Assembly (NCBI GenBank): GCA_012295275.1
Contig: CM022668.1
Span: 3,487,383-3,551,382, forward strand
Direction of reading: 5' to 3'
DNA from: Chrysomallon squamiferum
Lineage: Eukaryota; Mollusca; Gastropoda; Neomphalida; Peltospiridae
Length of the DNA stretch: 64,000 nt
Under the pieces are notes generated by a model. That model worked only from the letters and a program-made list of their open reading frames with translations. It had not been told where the DNA came from and made no database searches. A program made the position numbers and the translations under genes. Numbering within the stretch: the first letter of the stretch is position 1; the number at the start of each line of letters is the position of its first letter. This document shows, one piece after another, positions 27,010 to 38,195 of the stretch.

Positions 27010-29686
27010 AATTGTTTATAAAAGTTAACACTAGTGAATACAACAAACGAATTAATGATTTCATACAGTGACAAATGGTCTACAGCAGGGACCTCTACCC
27101 CACCCTAGGATCCGCTCCTGTGACCGGTATTGAACTACGATTGTTTACTTTTGAAAAGTATTTGAGAAAGGTACTTGTCCTGGCAGGACAAACCAAACAT
27201 CAGTGAGGGAAAGCATTAACTCATCTGCCACGCTGTTAAAGTAGACCAAAGTAAATTAGATACGTATTCATTCGTCCATTGTAGTATTTTTCCGGCAACA
27301 GAATAATAAGGGAATCAAATATTTCGCAGTGTCAAGGGGACGAATCTGATGAATTGCCGACCAGCTCCATCAGAGTCAGTTTCAGTTAATTTGTCAGACG
27401 TCTACGACTAAGTAGTTTTGTGGGTGAACTAGGAAATGTTTCATAGCAATGTTTCCTAATCACTTCACATGTCACGTATAACCTGGTGTAATATCCAGCT
27501 TGACTTTTCACAAATCCAACCTAGATTCACGTTCCTCAACATTAACTTGAGTACAGGGAAAATCTAATTACAGTATATTCGCAGCTGTTTTATAAGAATA
27601 TAGCTCTAAAATGTTTCGGTCATTATGAGCAGCGTGTAAATAAGGAGCAGTGTATGCTGTTGTAAAACTGAGATTTGTAAAGAGCCCTATACTGTATTTC
27701 GTATAGTTCCTTGCGAAGTGTTAAAATATTTCAAGACAGTTTTACTCTACTTTCCTTCTGACCTTGACGCGGTAAAAAGTCACTGGCTGTTGCTTTCTCA
27801 GCAGGGCAGAGTATGAGATAGGGGCAATAAATCAGATATATAATAGTGTACATGGAGAAAAGTGTGTGTGTATTTTTTGTGAATGCTGCCTAATAGTTTA
27901 TGTCTAGCGCACATAATGTATTTCTACCTAATGTGTTTCAAATTTCCTTGTAGTGTATATCAAATATTACCGTAGCTTACTTATAACTTAAATGCAGCAT
28001 ATTTCTAACATTCTGTAAACGTATATGTAGATGAAAATAATAATTTTTGCCTGGTTTGAGCACATTAAAGTATTTCTTCATGATCGCCGAAAATGGCGCC
28101 GAACTCCCCTGGCGCTCAACATCGGTAATCCACCGTCCCAATATTACAATAGTTTCAGCAGTCCTTATCTTATATATATATATATATATATATATTCCAT
28201 TTGCATATCTGCAGCAAAATAGCATTAACCTATAACTTGCATACACACTATTGGAATAATATTTTCATTTAGCACACTTGCATAATTTAGAACATTTGTG
28301 AAATTTGTGATAGACGTAAGGAGACTGTAATAGACGTGACTACTTGACTAGTTATCTTATGATGCTGAGATGCTTTCTCAAAGCACTGATTAGCTGATAC
28401 AGAATAATTTTAGCAAACACTTTCCACAGAAGTTTCAACAGGAGATTCTTTCATTCAGTTCTGTTGCGTATCGATTCAGACAGTCAATGGATACTACTAT
28501 TTGTTCATGATAAATAAATACACTTCATATTTCATCATCATCATCATAATCATTAGCACCATCATCATCATAACCATGATCGTCGCTGTACCATTATCTT
28601 CATTACTTTTAGCATAATCTGTTTTATTATTTTTGCCATTATTCTCATTGTCGTCATCCTTATTATATTATTTATAACACAGAATGTGGAAGGGACTGTC
28701 CTGTGCTGCTTCTGGTACAGATCCCGCTCGGCCAGAGCTCCACACGTTATTTATCAAAGACGTTTCTCACCGCTGATGGAACGGGAGTATATTTGTTGTT
28801 TTGTTTCTCTTTGTCATATCATTATATACAATCCATAAGTCTGATCACGTGAAATGTGCTGAGATGAAATTAATCATCATCATCATCTTCGTAATACTTT
28901 GTTTAAACAATCGCAAGCAATTAACTATTCTTGACTTCATTTTGATTTAAATTACAGACATTAAGATATATATATATATATATACAAGATATTGACATTA
29001 TTTTCTTTAAAATGTTTTATCATAATTTATATTCGCATTCAGCCCGTGTTCAGAATTACTATTTCTCCCGTTCCACACTAAGCAGCAGCGTGAAAAAGGA
29101 GAAAAATGTTCAAGTATAAACAGCTAGTTTAGTAAAATGATGGATTCAGATATGTTTTAATTTATTTTCGGTGAAAGTAGACTACCCCAACCTGTGGGAG
29201 TCCTTACTGATACGATTTGTAAGGGAGAGGGTTTTTCTAGACATGAATATCCATTGTAAGTCATGCATGGCTGGAGTATGTAATCAAATAACGCAGTACT
29301 GAATTTCATGCAGTTCTCTGTAACACTGTGAACATTCACAAACGAATCTCCAGATTCAGTGTCATGAAATTTAACAAATTAGACTAGATTCGTCATTGAA
29401 AACCCAGGAAAATGTGTTTGAATCTTAACCCAAATCAGCTGAACAAACACTGGTATCTCATACTCATTTTCATGTTTATTAATTTATAAGTATCTGCAGA
29501 TTAGTATATACAATCAATAAAATAATAGAAATAAGAAAATAAATATATCAAAGATAGTTTTGTTATCTAAACTAATTATTTTTTCTTTATATTTAATCAA
29601 TAATGGATGTCTAATTCACATATTACAATGTCTGTACTATCTGCACTACATAACATATTTACAAATATCTACATAACATATTTGTT
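26340..29686. other. Non-coding stretch with simple repeats
   Basis: CpG content is higher than in the first 25 kb. It contains short TA tracts at 28171-28195 and 28966-28983 and ATC-type repeats near 28536-28575. A GC-rich island at 28084-28141 holds an ATG in good context (GAAAATGGCGCC) followed by 32 open bases and a GTAATC donor-like site. It is too short to call an exon. Confidence 0.4.
26920..27010. repeat. (CTTT)n microsatellite
   Basis: About 22 tetranucleotide units with a short TTTTC interruption near 26940-26955. Confidence 0.95.
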
Positions 29687-29689
29687 GAA

Positions 29690-30462
29690 TAGTCCGGTTG
29701 CCAAACCCCAGATTTTTGGAGAACCTTGCAATACAGTCCGTACAAAGTTTTTTTTTGCTGTTTCTATACCTCCGAGATGTGCTCTTTAAGAATCTGAATG
29801 ATGCCACTCTGTCATCCTTGGGCAATCCGCACAATATGCAAATTAAGGCCGCCATTACTGAAAATCTTGTTTTCGTCAATATCTCAGTAACTATGCATGG
29901 TATCAAAATAATTTAGGTGTCTATCCCCATGTTTTGAGGGGTAAAGAATCAGATTAAACCATTACAGTATTGATCACACCAATATTTTGTGCTGAATAGG
30001 CATATTAAGGCAGCCATTACTGAAAATCTCGTTTTCGTCAATATCTCAGTAACTACACATGGTATCAAAATAATTTTGGTGTCTATAGACATGTTTTTAG
30101 GGGTAAAGAATCAGATTAAACCATTACAGTATTGATCACACCAATATTTTGTGCTGAATAGGCATATTAAGGCAGCCATTACTGAAAATCTCGTTTTCGT
30201 CAATATCTCAGTAACTACACATGGTATCAAAATAATTTTGGTGTCTATAGACCTGTTTTTAGGGGTAAAGAATCAGATTAAACCATTACAGTATTGATCA
30301 CACCAATATTTTCTGCAAAATATGCAAAAATCAACTTCAGTGTATATCCGAGTCGTTACAGAACATCCCCTTTACTTATGCTGATGCATGTTGCCATTAC
30401 TGATTTGACTCAGTCCTCAAACAAGTCACTTTCAACAACACTGTCACAGTCATCAACCCGTC
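29690..30462 (+). repeat. Left inverted-repeat arm of the Academ-like element
   Basis: About 773 bp, with a nearly identical inverted counterpart at 32639-33237. Order from the outer end: TAGTCCGGT terminus, a diverged patch, a conserved block (from GTCCGTACAAAG), three tandem 162-bp units, then a block shared with the right arm ending CATCAACCCGTC. That inner block is the antisense of the C-terminal coding end of the transposase. Confidence 0.9.
29845..30315. repeat. 162-bp tandem repeats in the left arm (about 2.9 copies)
   Basis: The marker GCCATTACTGAAAATCT occurs at 29851, 30013 and 30175, an exact period of 162 bp. The second and third copies are almost identical; the first (outermost) is more diverged. 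The right arm has only two copies. Confidence 0.95.
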
Positions 30463-30820
30463 GGATGTGCTCATTCCGGCAGTGTGCTTCTCCGTGACAT
30501 CCACAAAACATTGTGCATGGCAAGTGAGCTGTATAGCATCCACACATTGCTGTCGAACAGGGGGTATCCGTAGCACAACCACACCTTATCATTTCCAGCA
30601 CCTCCAGTGGAGCAACACTAATGTTTGGTTGCAATGTTACTGGGATCAAGCATCTAGTGCGTTCATCACGTTCCCATCCGAACTCGACAGGATTTAATGC
30701 TGGAGGTTCTGAGTTGAGAGCTGATTTCCAAATGGCAGTCTGAATGTGCGCCCGCTTTACGTTCTCTTCGAATGCCTCTTTACAAGGTGGAAGTGACTTA
30801 AGCTCTGGATCCTTTGTCAA
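30410..30820 (-). pseudogene. Academ-like transposase, C-terminal Cys-rich finger fragment
   Basis: A minus-strand frame of about 136 codons starting inside the overlap with the nuclease frame. The order is a conserved helical segment (EAFEENVKRAHIQTAIWKSA), a Trp/Pro stretch (NPVEFGWE), then a Cys cluster (RCGC, PCST, MCGC, LPCT, FCGC, HCRN; nine Cys over about 35 residues), and an acidic tail ending ESDLFED with a stop at 30410. The Cys spacing suggests a zinc-binding finger. The frame is displaced by one base from the upstream nuclease frame, in a run of seven A on the minus strand (plus 30822-30828). The last ~18 codons lie inside the left inverted-repeat arm. Confidence 0.75.
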
Positions 30821-31934
30821 ATTTTTTTACCCATCCTTCGCGACCAGACTTCTCCACGACCTCAGACATGTTCGATGTCACCAAGCTTTTGACCCCGTAG
30901 CAGGCAGCCATGAATGTTGTCGTTTCTTCAATGATGTCACCTATGTCCTCAGATAATATGCCCAATTTGAGCAGTTCTACACCACTCTTAAGGACTTTGA
31001 TAACGGTGCTTTTTCGTACTCCGAAGCACTGAGCCACAGTGTCACAGCCTGAGAGGGCATGGGTGGCTGGCAGTTGTGAAAGCAAGTGTCTATGTTCACT
31101 TGCAGTTGCCCCAGTGTCTATAGTAGTTCGTTCAGCACTTGGTCCTTCCATTGTAAGACGACAGGTCAGGTTCAACTTTGCGTAGAAGTGCAGCAGGAGG
31201 ATAAAAACGTCTGTGTCCTCACATACGATGTTGATTCTTTTCACGCCACTTTCAGCTGCCATAACCATCTGCTGTATGATTATTACATCCGCTTCTTCAT
31301 GGCAAGTCATGAGATCTTCCCTACGGAAGACAATGCCATCCTGAATTACAACTGGTACAGAGTCAGTAGAGGTAATGACCAGACTGTGTTCATTCGGCTC
31401 GTCCTGTGCTTTCTGGATCAAATTCTGACATATCAGATCTGTGACCTGTATCTTATTCTCAGTTACTGTAAGGACAACGTTCTGGGGTGGCAACTGAGTA
31501 TGTAACTGCAGTTTGTGTCGTCGGCTCGCTTCGTCACCAGCTCGAGCTGCCCGCGTTCCACTTTTAATGCTGAAGTCGACGTAGCGATCAAAGATCAGGT
31601 TTGTGTCCTGGCTTGCCACCCTTTTCATCACATTCCTCGTGAAGCCGTTGGCAAAATCTGCCACAGTTCCTTGATTAGGCCAGTTTATAACCCTGAGGAT
31701 AGCACAGCCATCCAGTATTTCTACCTCTGATTTCTCAACCAAACGCTGGGCCACAGTCACCTGCAGATTCTTCTTCAGCGTTGATTTCGTAGTTGCGATT
31801 CTCATTTTGCCTTCATCATCAAACACTGAGGTAGGCACGGGTGACAGTTCATGCGTAAGGACAGTTTTGATATCAATGTCTCGAGACTGTTGCAACCCTA
31901 GTACCCGCGAGTAGATGAGATTCGTGTCATACAC
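30798..31934 (-). pseudogene. Academ-like transposase, XPG/FEN1-like nuclease fragment
   Basis: The longest open piece, 378 codons on the minus strand. It carries HEEADVIIIQ, then ...INIVCEDTDVFILLL about 30 residues later, then HALSGCDTVAQCFGVRK. This order, an acidic-rich helix followed by E-D-x-D and a G-C-D-T motif leading into a helix-hairpin-helix-like segment, parallels the XPG-I region of Rad2/FEN1 nucleases (EAEA, EDSD, GCDY). I infer a metal-dependent nuclease. The likely metal ligands (E/D of HEEAD, D-x-D, GCD) appear intact. The piece is shifted in frame relative to both the upstream fragment (31898-32296) and the C-terminal fragment (30410-30820). No host function is implied. Confidence 0.75.
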
Positions 31935-32296
31935 ATTATTGTTCCCAACCTTACTGCCTTTCTCTTCACTGCCATGGTCACAACCAACTTGGATAAGGAT
32001 GCATTAAATCTGCCAGGCCAGCTCTTTTCAAATGACACAAGTTGGCCGTTCCCAATATCCACTGCATCATGTGCGTTCACCGTTTCAGGTGCAATCCGAC
32101 CAGTAACGACATTGATCAAACCAGCTGGATCGAGGGGATCGGTGCAAGTCAGAAGTTTATCTTGTATATTGTCCCTGTCCTTGGCATCCGAAGTGATGCA
32201 TAATGGCTTCTCTTCTTTATGACTCGTCACCTCCCTCTCTCCACTGTCATCGGACATGTCCGCGATATCTTGAACAATCATGCTGCAGGTGTGCAT
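31898..32296 (-). pseudogene. Academ-like transposase, central linker fragment
   Basis: 132 codons on the minus strand, from MHTCSMIVQDIADMSD to a Lys/Arg-rich end. It is the direct continuation of the upstream fragment (32322-32807) after a frameshift, and it is followed by the nuclease frame after another. The two frames overlap at 31898-31934; in the overlap the nuclease frame (VYDTNLIYSRVLGL) looks like the authentic one. I see no separate domain. The acidic, Ser-rich middle looks like a linker. Confidence 0.6.
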
Positions 32297-32321
32297 ACTG
32301 TATGCCCATCGTTTTAGGGTT

Positions 32322-32807
32322 TCAGGTTTCAGGCTTCAGGTTTATGCCTATGATTCCATTTGGACCATGCCCGTAACGCATGAAGGTTGTCTCTATCCAC
32401 ATGTCGGACCAGATCCCGTTCCACAGTCCCGGCTTGTGACGCATGGTGTGTTCACCTCTCATGAAGCTCTGAAGCACTTCAGGTGGGAGACGCTTCATTG
32501 TACTCAGGTAGTACAACCCGTATCTCGCGTAGTTGAAGTGAGCAGAGGCAAAAAAGTTTGGCATCATTTGCTCTACTGCCCAGAGGTGGAGTGGCCAGTC
32601 TGCCTCTCGTTCCGTCCGCACGAAGACATCATGATGAAGACGGGTTGATGACTGTGACAGTGTTGTTGAAAGTGACTTGTTTGAGGACTGAGTCAAATCA
32701 GTAATGGCAACACGCATCAGCATACGTAAAGGGGATGTTCTGTAACGACTCGGATATACACTGAAGTTGATTTTTGCATATTTTGCAGAAAATATTGGTG
32801 TGATCAA
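32322..32807 (-). pseudogene. Academ-like transposase, upstream fragment fused to TIR sequence
   Basis: 161 open codons on the minus strand. Codons 1-56 (MITPIFSAKYAK...) are translated inverted-repeat DNA and occur again at 30294-30461 on the plus strand, so they are not native protein. From about residue 57 the sequence resembles a conserved invertebrate transposon protein block: EADWPLHLWAVEQMMPNFF, HFNYARYGLYYL, MKRLPPEVLQSF, GEHTMRH, WNGIWSDMWIETTFMRYG and GIIGINLKPET. The frame then breaks where an ~8-bp motif (TTCAGGTT-like) is repeated at 32322-32345. The missing N-terminal half of the protein is the main defect. Confidence 0.65.
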
Positions 32808-33237
32808 TACTGTAATGGTTTAATCTGATTCTTTACCCCTAAAAACATGTCTATAGACACCAAAATTATTTTGATACCATGTGTAGTTACTGAGATATTG
32901 ACGAAAACGAGATTTTCAGTAATGGCTGCCTTAATATGCCTATTCAGCACAAAATATTGGTGTGATCTTGACTGAAATGGCTTAATCTGATTCTTTACCC
33001 CTTAAAACACGGGGATAGACACCAAAATTATTTTGATACCATGCATAGTTACTGAGATATTGACGAAAACAAGATTTTCAGTAATGGCGGCCTTAATTTG
33101 CATATTGTGCGGATTGCCCAAGGATGACAGAGTGGCATCATTCAGATTCTTAAAGAGCACATCTCAGAGGTATAGAAACAGCAAAAACACTTTGTACGGA
33201 CCGCAATGCACGCTTATCTGTCCCTGCCACCGGACTA
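32639..33237 (-). repeat. Right inverted-repeat arm of the Academ-like element
   Basis: About 599 bp, the inverted counterpart of 29690-30462. It has two 162-bp units (marker GTAATGGC at 32919 and 33081) instead of three. The inner boundary is GACGGGTTGATG at 32639-32650. Most of the arm matches the left arm at well over 90 percent by eye. Only a ~30-bp patch next to the terminus is clearly diverged. Confidence 0.9.
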
Positions 33238-33337
33238 GAAGCGCAGGAGCTGAGTCCTCGTTACACTTAAAAAATCACTTCTTCTAATTCTACTCGCAAA
33301 TAATTTGTTTTTATGTTTTCTCAGTCATATCGGTCTA

Positions 33338-33385
33338 TTATTATTATTGTTGTTATTGTTATCGTCGTTGTCGTCGTTGTTGTTG

Positions 33386-33420
<35 letters not shown>

Positions 33421-33421
33421 G
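33338..33421. repeat. TTG/TTA trinucleotide repeats
   Basis: Mixed TTATTG and GTCGTT units followed by about 10 pure TTA units. Confidence 0.9.
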
Positions 33422-36136
33422 GCCTTTGTATTAATTATACTTGAACAGTCAGACTGACATAATGTGTTTTAACCACACTGGACTAACTGTCGTCACTGAA
33501 ACAAATGTTTTCTTTCTAAACGTCTTTCGTAAAACGGAATTAAGTCAGTGAAGAAAAAACGTCTTCCTTTTCTTCTTGTTTTTGCTTTTGTAGTTCGTAA
33601 CAACAACGTAAATCAAAATATGAGACAATTCGGTCAGTGCACTAAAGCACAGGAGCGTTGCGTGATAACTGGTCACGTGATTGTTTCAGTAGTTCAGACA
33701 GTAACATTCCATTCTGTAATAATTTTGTGTAGTTGTTTTGCGGTCTTGCATGTTTTGGTCTTCATACTAGTTCATCTAGCATTGTAAGATGTATAGAAAT
33801 TTCAAACCAGTAATATGTATTTTATATTACACGTATATTCAATTGTAGATGTTAAATAACATCTTTTGTTATATACATCATACACATTACAATGTATTTT
33901 AGAAAAATTTAGACAAATCTGAAATAATATATTTTAGCAAACTCTTCGAAAATGTTAAATACATGTTAAATTCTGTTTTAGTTTACTAGAGACGAGTGTT
34001 AAACACATTTTTAAATACTGTGTTTTAGTTTACTTGAGACAAATGTTAAATACACGATAAATTTAGATTCCAGTGTTAAATAATGTATTTAATCACACAG
34101 TTTCAAATATGCACGTATCACACAGTCAATGCCAGTTAATCTTAATTTACGACTTTTTAAATCTGATTTCTATTGTAAGTTGACAGACTAAAGTACTCTA
34201 CGTTTAAACGAAATCTTTCTCCAGTACGATTTGGCAATCTGCCTTGCACGCATACAGGTAAAATGTAGTAACGTTTACCTCTGTTTTCTTACAAATGCAT
34301 TCTTATCTCTGTCTAATGATGTTCCAGGTGACCAATTTTCATGACACATTATCTGTCAGGAACAAAAGGGAACAGAGCCGTCGTTGACAAGGGAGTAACA
34401 CGACAGTAAAAAGCACAGCACACCACCCCTAATTAAATACGCATTTATAAAACGTCTTTGATTCACGTTATTTGATACCAACCGTGTCTTTCACGGATGG
34501 CTTTAAGAATCAAGAAAATCTGAGGATTATAATCTGTGATGTCTGATTAAATCTTGACATTCTAATCTAAATAAATATTTTTATTATTTATTGTTTTTTA
34601 ATTAGTATATCTAAAATTAACTCTCAGGTTTTAATAGTTATATATTAGATATTCTTTCTAAAATCAGTTATTTATTTTGAACGTGCCTACATCTATTCAA
34701 AGTTCAGAAACGTCGTGGTCAGGCGGGTTTGTCGACATTTAAGTGTTAGTGTGTCGGAGAGAAACCACATAAATATAAATTAAAATTTTGTTCAGTTCTT
34801 CTTTAAATAAAACATTTTCACCTCTTTATTTTCTTTAGTTAGATAGGGTGAAGAGAGGATTGACGAGGCAAACTTGTAGGTGTTTAGAACGTCCCTGATA
34901 GAAATGGTCAGTTAATATATTTTCTGCCGGTATCTAAATTTCTGTTTGTTTTTACAAAATATTCAGTAAAATCTTCATCTGGTACCACTTTTTACACTGT
35001 TTAATGAGACGGACTGCTATATACCATCTACGTGTTTCGTGAATGTATTTATACATAAACAAAATTACTGGAATATTAACTCTACCAGAACGCTGTGCTT
35101 TCTTGTTTGTGGGAAAGTAGATACAATGTTTATCTTGCTGCTATTCAGTTATTATAACACGCAGAACAGCGACAGACGTTTTCTCATCATTATAAAATTT
35201 ATTCATAAAATCATTTGTTAAACATTCATACATTCTTTCATTCAGCAATAACAAAATAATGTTTTAACACACAATTCGCACATCACGTGACTATTCTTAA
35301 GTAATTATTTCTTATCTAAATAAACAGTTAATTATACAGCGACATCGTCGACTGTCAGACAAACAATTTATCAACGTCTTAACGTATGTGCGTCACATAA
35401 CACGCACATTAAACCAGACACCAACTACATCAGTCGTTCGTTATTACGAATTACGAAAGAGTTTGAAGTTGAATAATTTACGAATCAGACAATAAAATAA
35501 ATTATAAAATATGTAACAGAAGACTCGTACAACATGCTAAAACGAAAAAGAGGTTTTTGGCTTGGCAAGTTTTACATCCAGATTATATATGGCTATACTG
35601 ATCTTTTTATCACTAGTAGTAATATCGCAAACATATATATTACATAAAGTATATGAAGGCCTTTTTGTTCAAATCAGTCAAATGGTTAATATTTAATTCC
35701 GAACAAATCTCGACATATTGCGTAATACAATATATTTTTCTTGCTTTAATGTACCTACCTGAATATAATAGCCTGTGTGAGTAAATTATATTCTTTAAAT
35801 CTAGGTGTGCCTACAAAAGAGCGCAATAAAATTTATATCAATGAAAGGAGTTTAATACCATATCGTATTTCTTTTTCTTTTTCTTTTTTTTTTTCTTCAG
35901 CTAGCCGACACAAGGTAAGGTTTCAAACGCAGATAGTTTCGGGTGAAATGTGAACTGTGTAATACAACTGTGCAATACAACACGAACCATCCCAGCTCCA
36001 TAATGTGGAGCTGTTTCTTTGCAGGAGTTAAAAACACGCTTTCAACACGTTTATAATTTAGCAATAAATAAAGTGTGTGTATATATAAAATAAAAATAAA
36101 AAAGAAATCTGCGCACTCTTTTTAGGAGTAACACAG

Positions 36137-36140
<4 letters not shown>

Positions 36141-36233
<93 letters not shown>
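36141..36233. repeat. (CT)n microsatellite, about 93 bp
   Basis: Uninterrupted CT tract. Confidence 0.98.
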
Positions 36234-36235
<2 letters not shown>

Positions 36236-36913
36236 TACCTCAGCAACTTCATGAAATTAAGTAAAACATTACAAATTCAGAATGTTTTTTTTGGGAAAAC
36301 ACATCATCGTTTACACTCAGTCAGAGCACATGCTCCTTTTACTCCTTGTCTGTGAATTTCAAACTGAATTCTGTTATCACGACAAGAAAACCAAGACTTG
36401 AGCCGACAGGGGAGTTAATTTACAGTTTCAAAACGTTTGTTCATTTCATTTCCTTTTGAAAATTGTTGTAATTAGAATTCAGTTATGTTTCCTGCTGAAC
36501 TAAGAGTTACTAACCACTCGAGGGAAATGTAGTCTTATTTGTAGTTCTGCAATACGTCGTCCTGATTAACTTATAAATATGCACCAGATGTGTCGAATTT
36601 TGACGTGACCTACATATCAATTAACTGCAGTTTAATATCTTCTTATGTTAAATCATCACAGCAATATTGCGAGTTTTTAAAAATATTTAGTTTAAAAAAA
36701 GAATGTATGTTTAAATAAAAAATCGATAAATAAATATAAAATACTACTACTACTAAATAAAACGAAATACTGAGGAAACCTATGTGTGTAAAAAGAATTG
36801 ATTTATTAATATAATACAGTTAGGTCTTATCTAAAACAAATGCAATTTTTCTTGTTTATTTCACTTTCTCTCTTTCGCTGTCTTTTATTTTATCTCACTC
36901 TTAGTTTGTCTTC

Positions 36914-36916
<3 letters not shown>

Positions 36917-36980
<64 letters not shown>
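36917..36980. repeat. (CA)n microsatellite, about 64 bp
   Basis: Uninterrupted CA tract. Confidence 0.98.
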
Positions 36981-36982
<2 letters not shown>

Positions 36983-38195
36983 TTGCAGTTCCTATGACAT
37001 AATTCATTACAACAGTACTTCCACTTGACGACATTAACGTGACAGGGAAGTTCAGCAATACTCGGCTGTAACAAATGTAACTTTCCTCTGACCTGCGGGT
37101 CTCGTCACGTGGTTGTGTTTCAGGGTGGAGTGCAGACAGAGTTTAGTTAATTGTGTGGAAAACAAATCATTGAATGTTCACCTACTAATTAAGGTTCTGT
37201 ACTCGTGTTTGTTATCAGGTACAAGATTTACGCTTTGTAATTTGTCATTCAAGCCGTCTTAACTTTGCACACAGTAACATCAGGATGATAAATAAATAAA
37301 TAAATAAATAAATAAAAGAAAAAGAAAGGAAAAATATTAATAAAATAAAAAAGAAAGTAAAAGCAAAACAAAACAAAAGTATACCTTATGTTACATGCTA
37401 ATTATCATTTTTAATTTATTTTCTGTTTTACTTTATTTGTGGGTATTTTTGTATGTCTGTATATCTGTCTCTGTCTGTCTGTCTGTCTGCCTGTCTGCCT
37501 GTCTGTATATATGCATATATGTCTGTAGTTAGGTAGGTAAATAGGTATGTACATATTTGCAGGTATGCTTTTCTATTTCTAGACTCCTTGTATATTTATG
37601 CACACGCATATATCTTGTATTATTATTTTATTATTATTAACCAATCTATTTTAATTACAAAATATTTCATTTAAATTTCAAAACAGCTTTTAAAGACTTA
37701 AAATGAAAAGTTAAATTTTATACCGGGTGAAACGTTTTTTAAAATATTTTTTACTACCAACTAGGTGTTTCGTGTTAAGATTATGACCCGGACTTTCATA
37801 AATTATGCTGATTCAATGTTGACAACGTAGGTCAGCGCGTGACAGTGCGTGATTAATGCAGTTTTCAAACTCAGAACGAGGCAAACGTTCCTCGTAGCAT
37901 TATTGTACTTAGCGTAGTTTGGAAATCAGCTGCAGAATAGTCCTTTGTGTCTGTTAGTATATCTGTGTTACCTGTTTGGCATTCAAAAAAATAATATTGA
38001 TTAAATATTACCCTTTTCGGCTGTGTAATAATTTATGCTGAATACTGCACCTTTCTATATTTACCGTGTAATAAATATTTAATTAAACACTATTCTTTTG
38101 TGTGTATGTATGTATGTATGTTTGTCTTTGCATGTATTTTAGGATTTGAATATTCTCTATCTTATGTACCTCTGATTAGACTCTGCACATAGCCA

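Larger units (their letters stand above)
29690..33237 (-). mobile_element. Academ-like DNA transposon, rearranged and non-autonomous
   Basis: A 3.5-kb element bounded by long inverted repeats. The left end starts TAGTCCGGT, and the right end is its exact complement ACCGGACTA at 33229-33237. The trinucleotide GAA abuts both ends (29687-29689 and 33238-33240) and could be a 3-bp target-site duplication; a TA duplication with ends at GTCCGG is an alternative. Inside, on the minus strand, are broken pieces of one large protein with an XPG/FEN1-like nuclease core and a C-terminal Cys-rich finger. As I recall the family, Academ elements combine an XPG-type nuclease, a Cys8 finger and 3-4 bp duplications, hence the assignment. 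Frameshifts and loss of the N-terminal half mean it cannot encode an intact transposase. Confidence 0.65.
33422..38190. other. Non-coding stretch with micro-exon-like sites
   Basis: No ORF with a recognisable domain. CpG is more frequent than in the first 25 kb, and several CACGTG motifs occur (33676, 35285, 37107). Two very short intervals are bounded by good splice signals (34225-34257 and 35901-35914); see findings. It also contains (AAAT)n at 37288-37315 and CTGT-type repeats at 37464-37505. Confidence 0.4.

Noticed and set aside
30294-30497. Plus-strand 67-codon ORF starting MITPIFSAKYAK
   Set aside because: It is the inverted-repeat arm of the Academ-like element read on the antisense strand. 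The identical peptide appears at 32807 on the minus strand.
33548-33787. 79-codon plus ORF with signal-like hydrophobic start
   Set aside because: It starts at GTG rather than ATG, and its later part is a second hydrophobic stretch without motifs or splice support.
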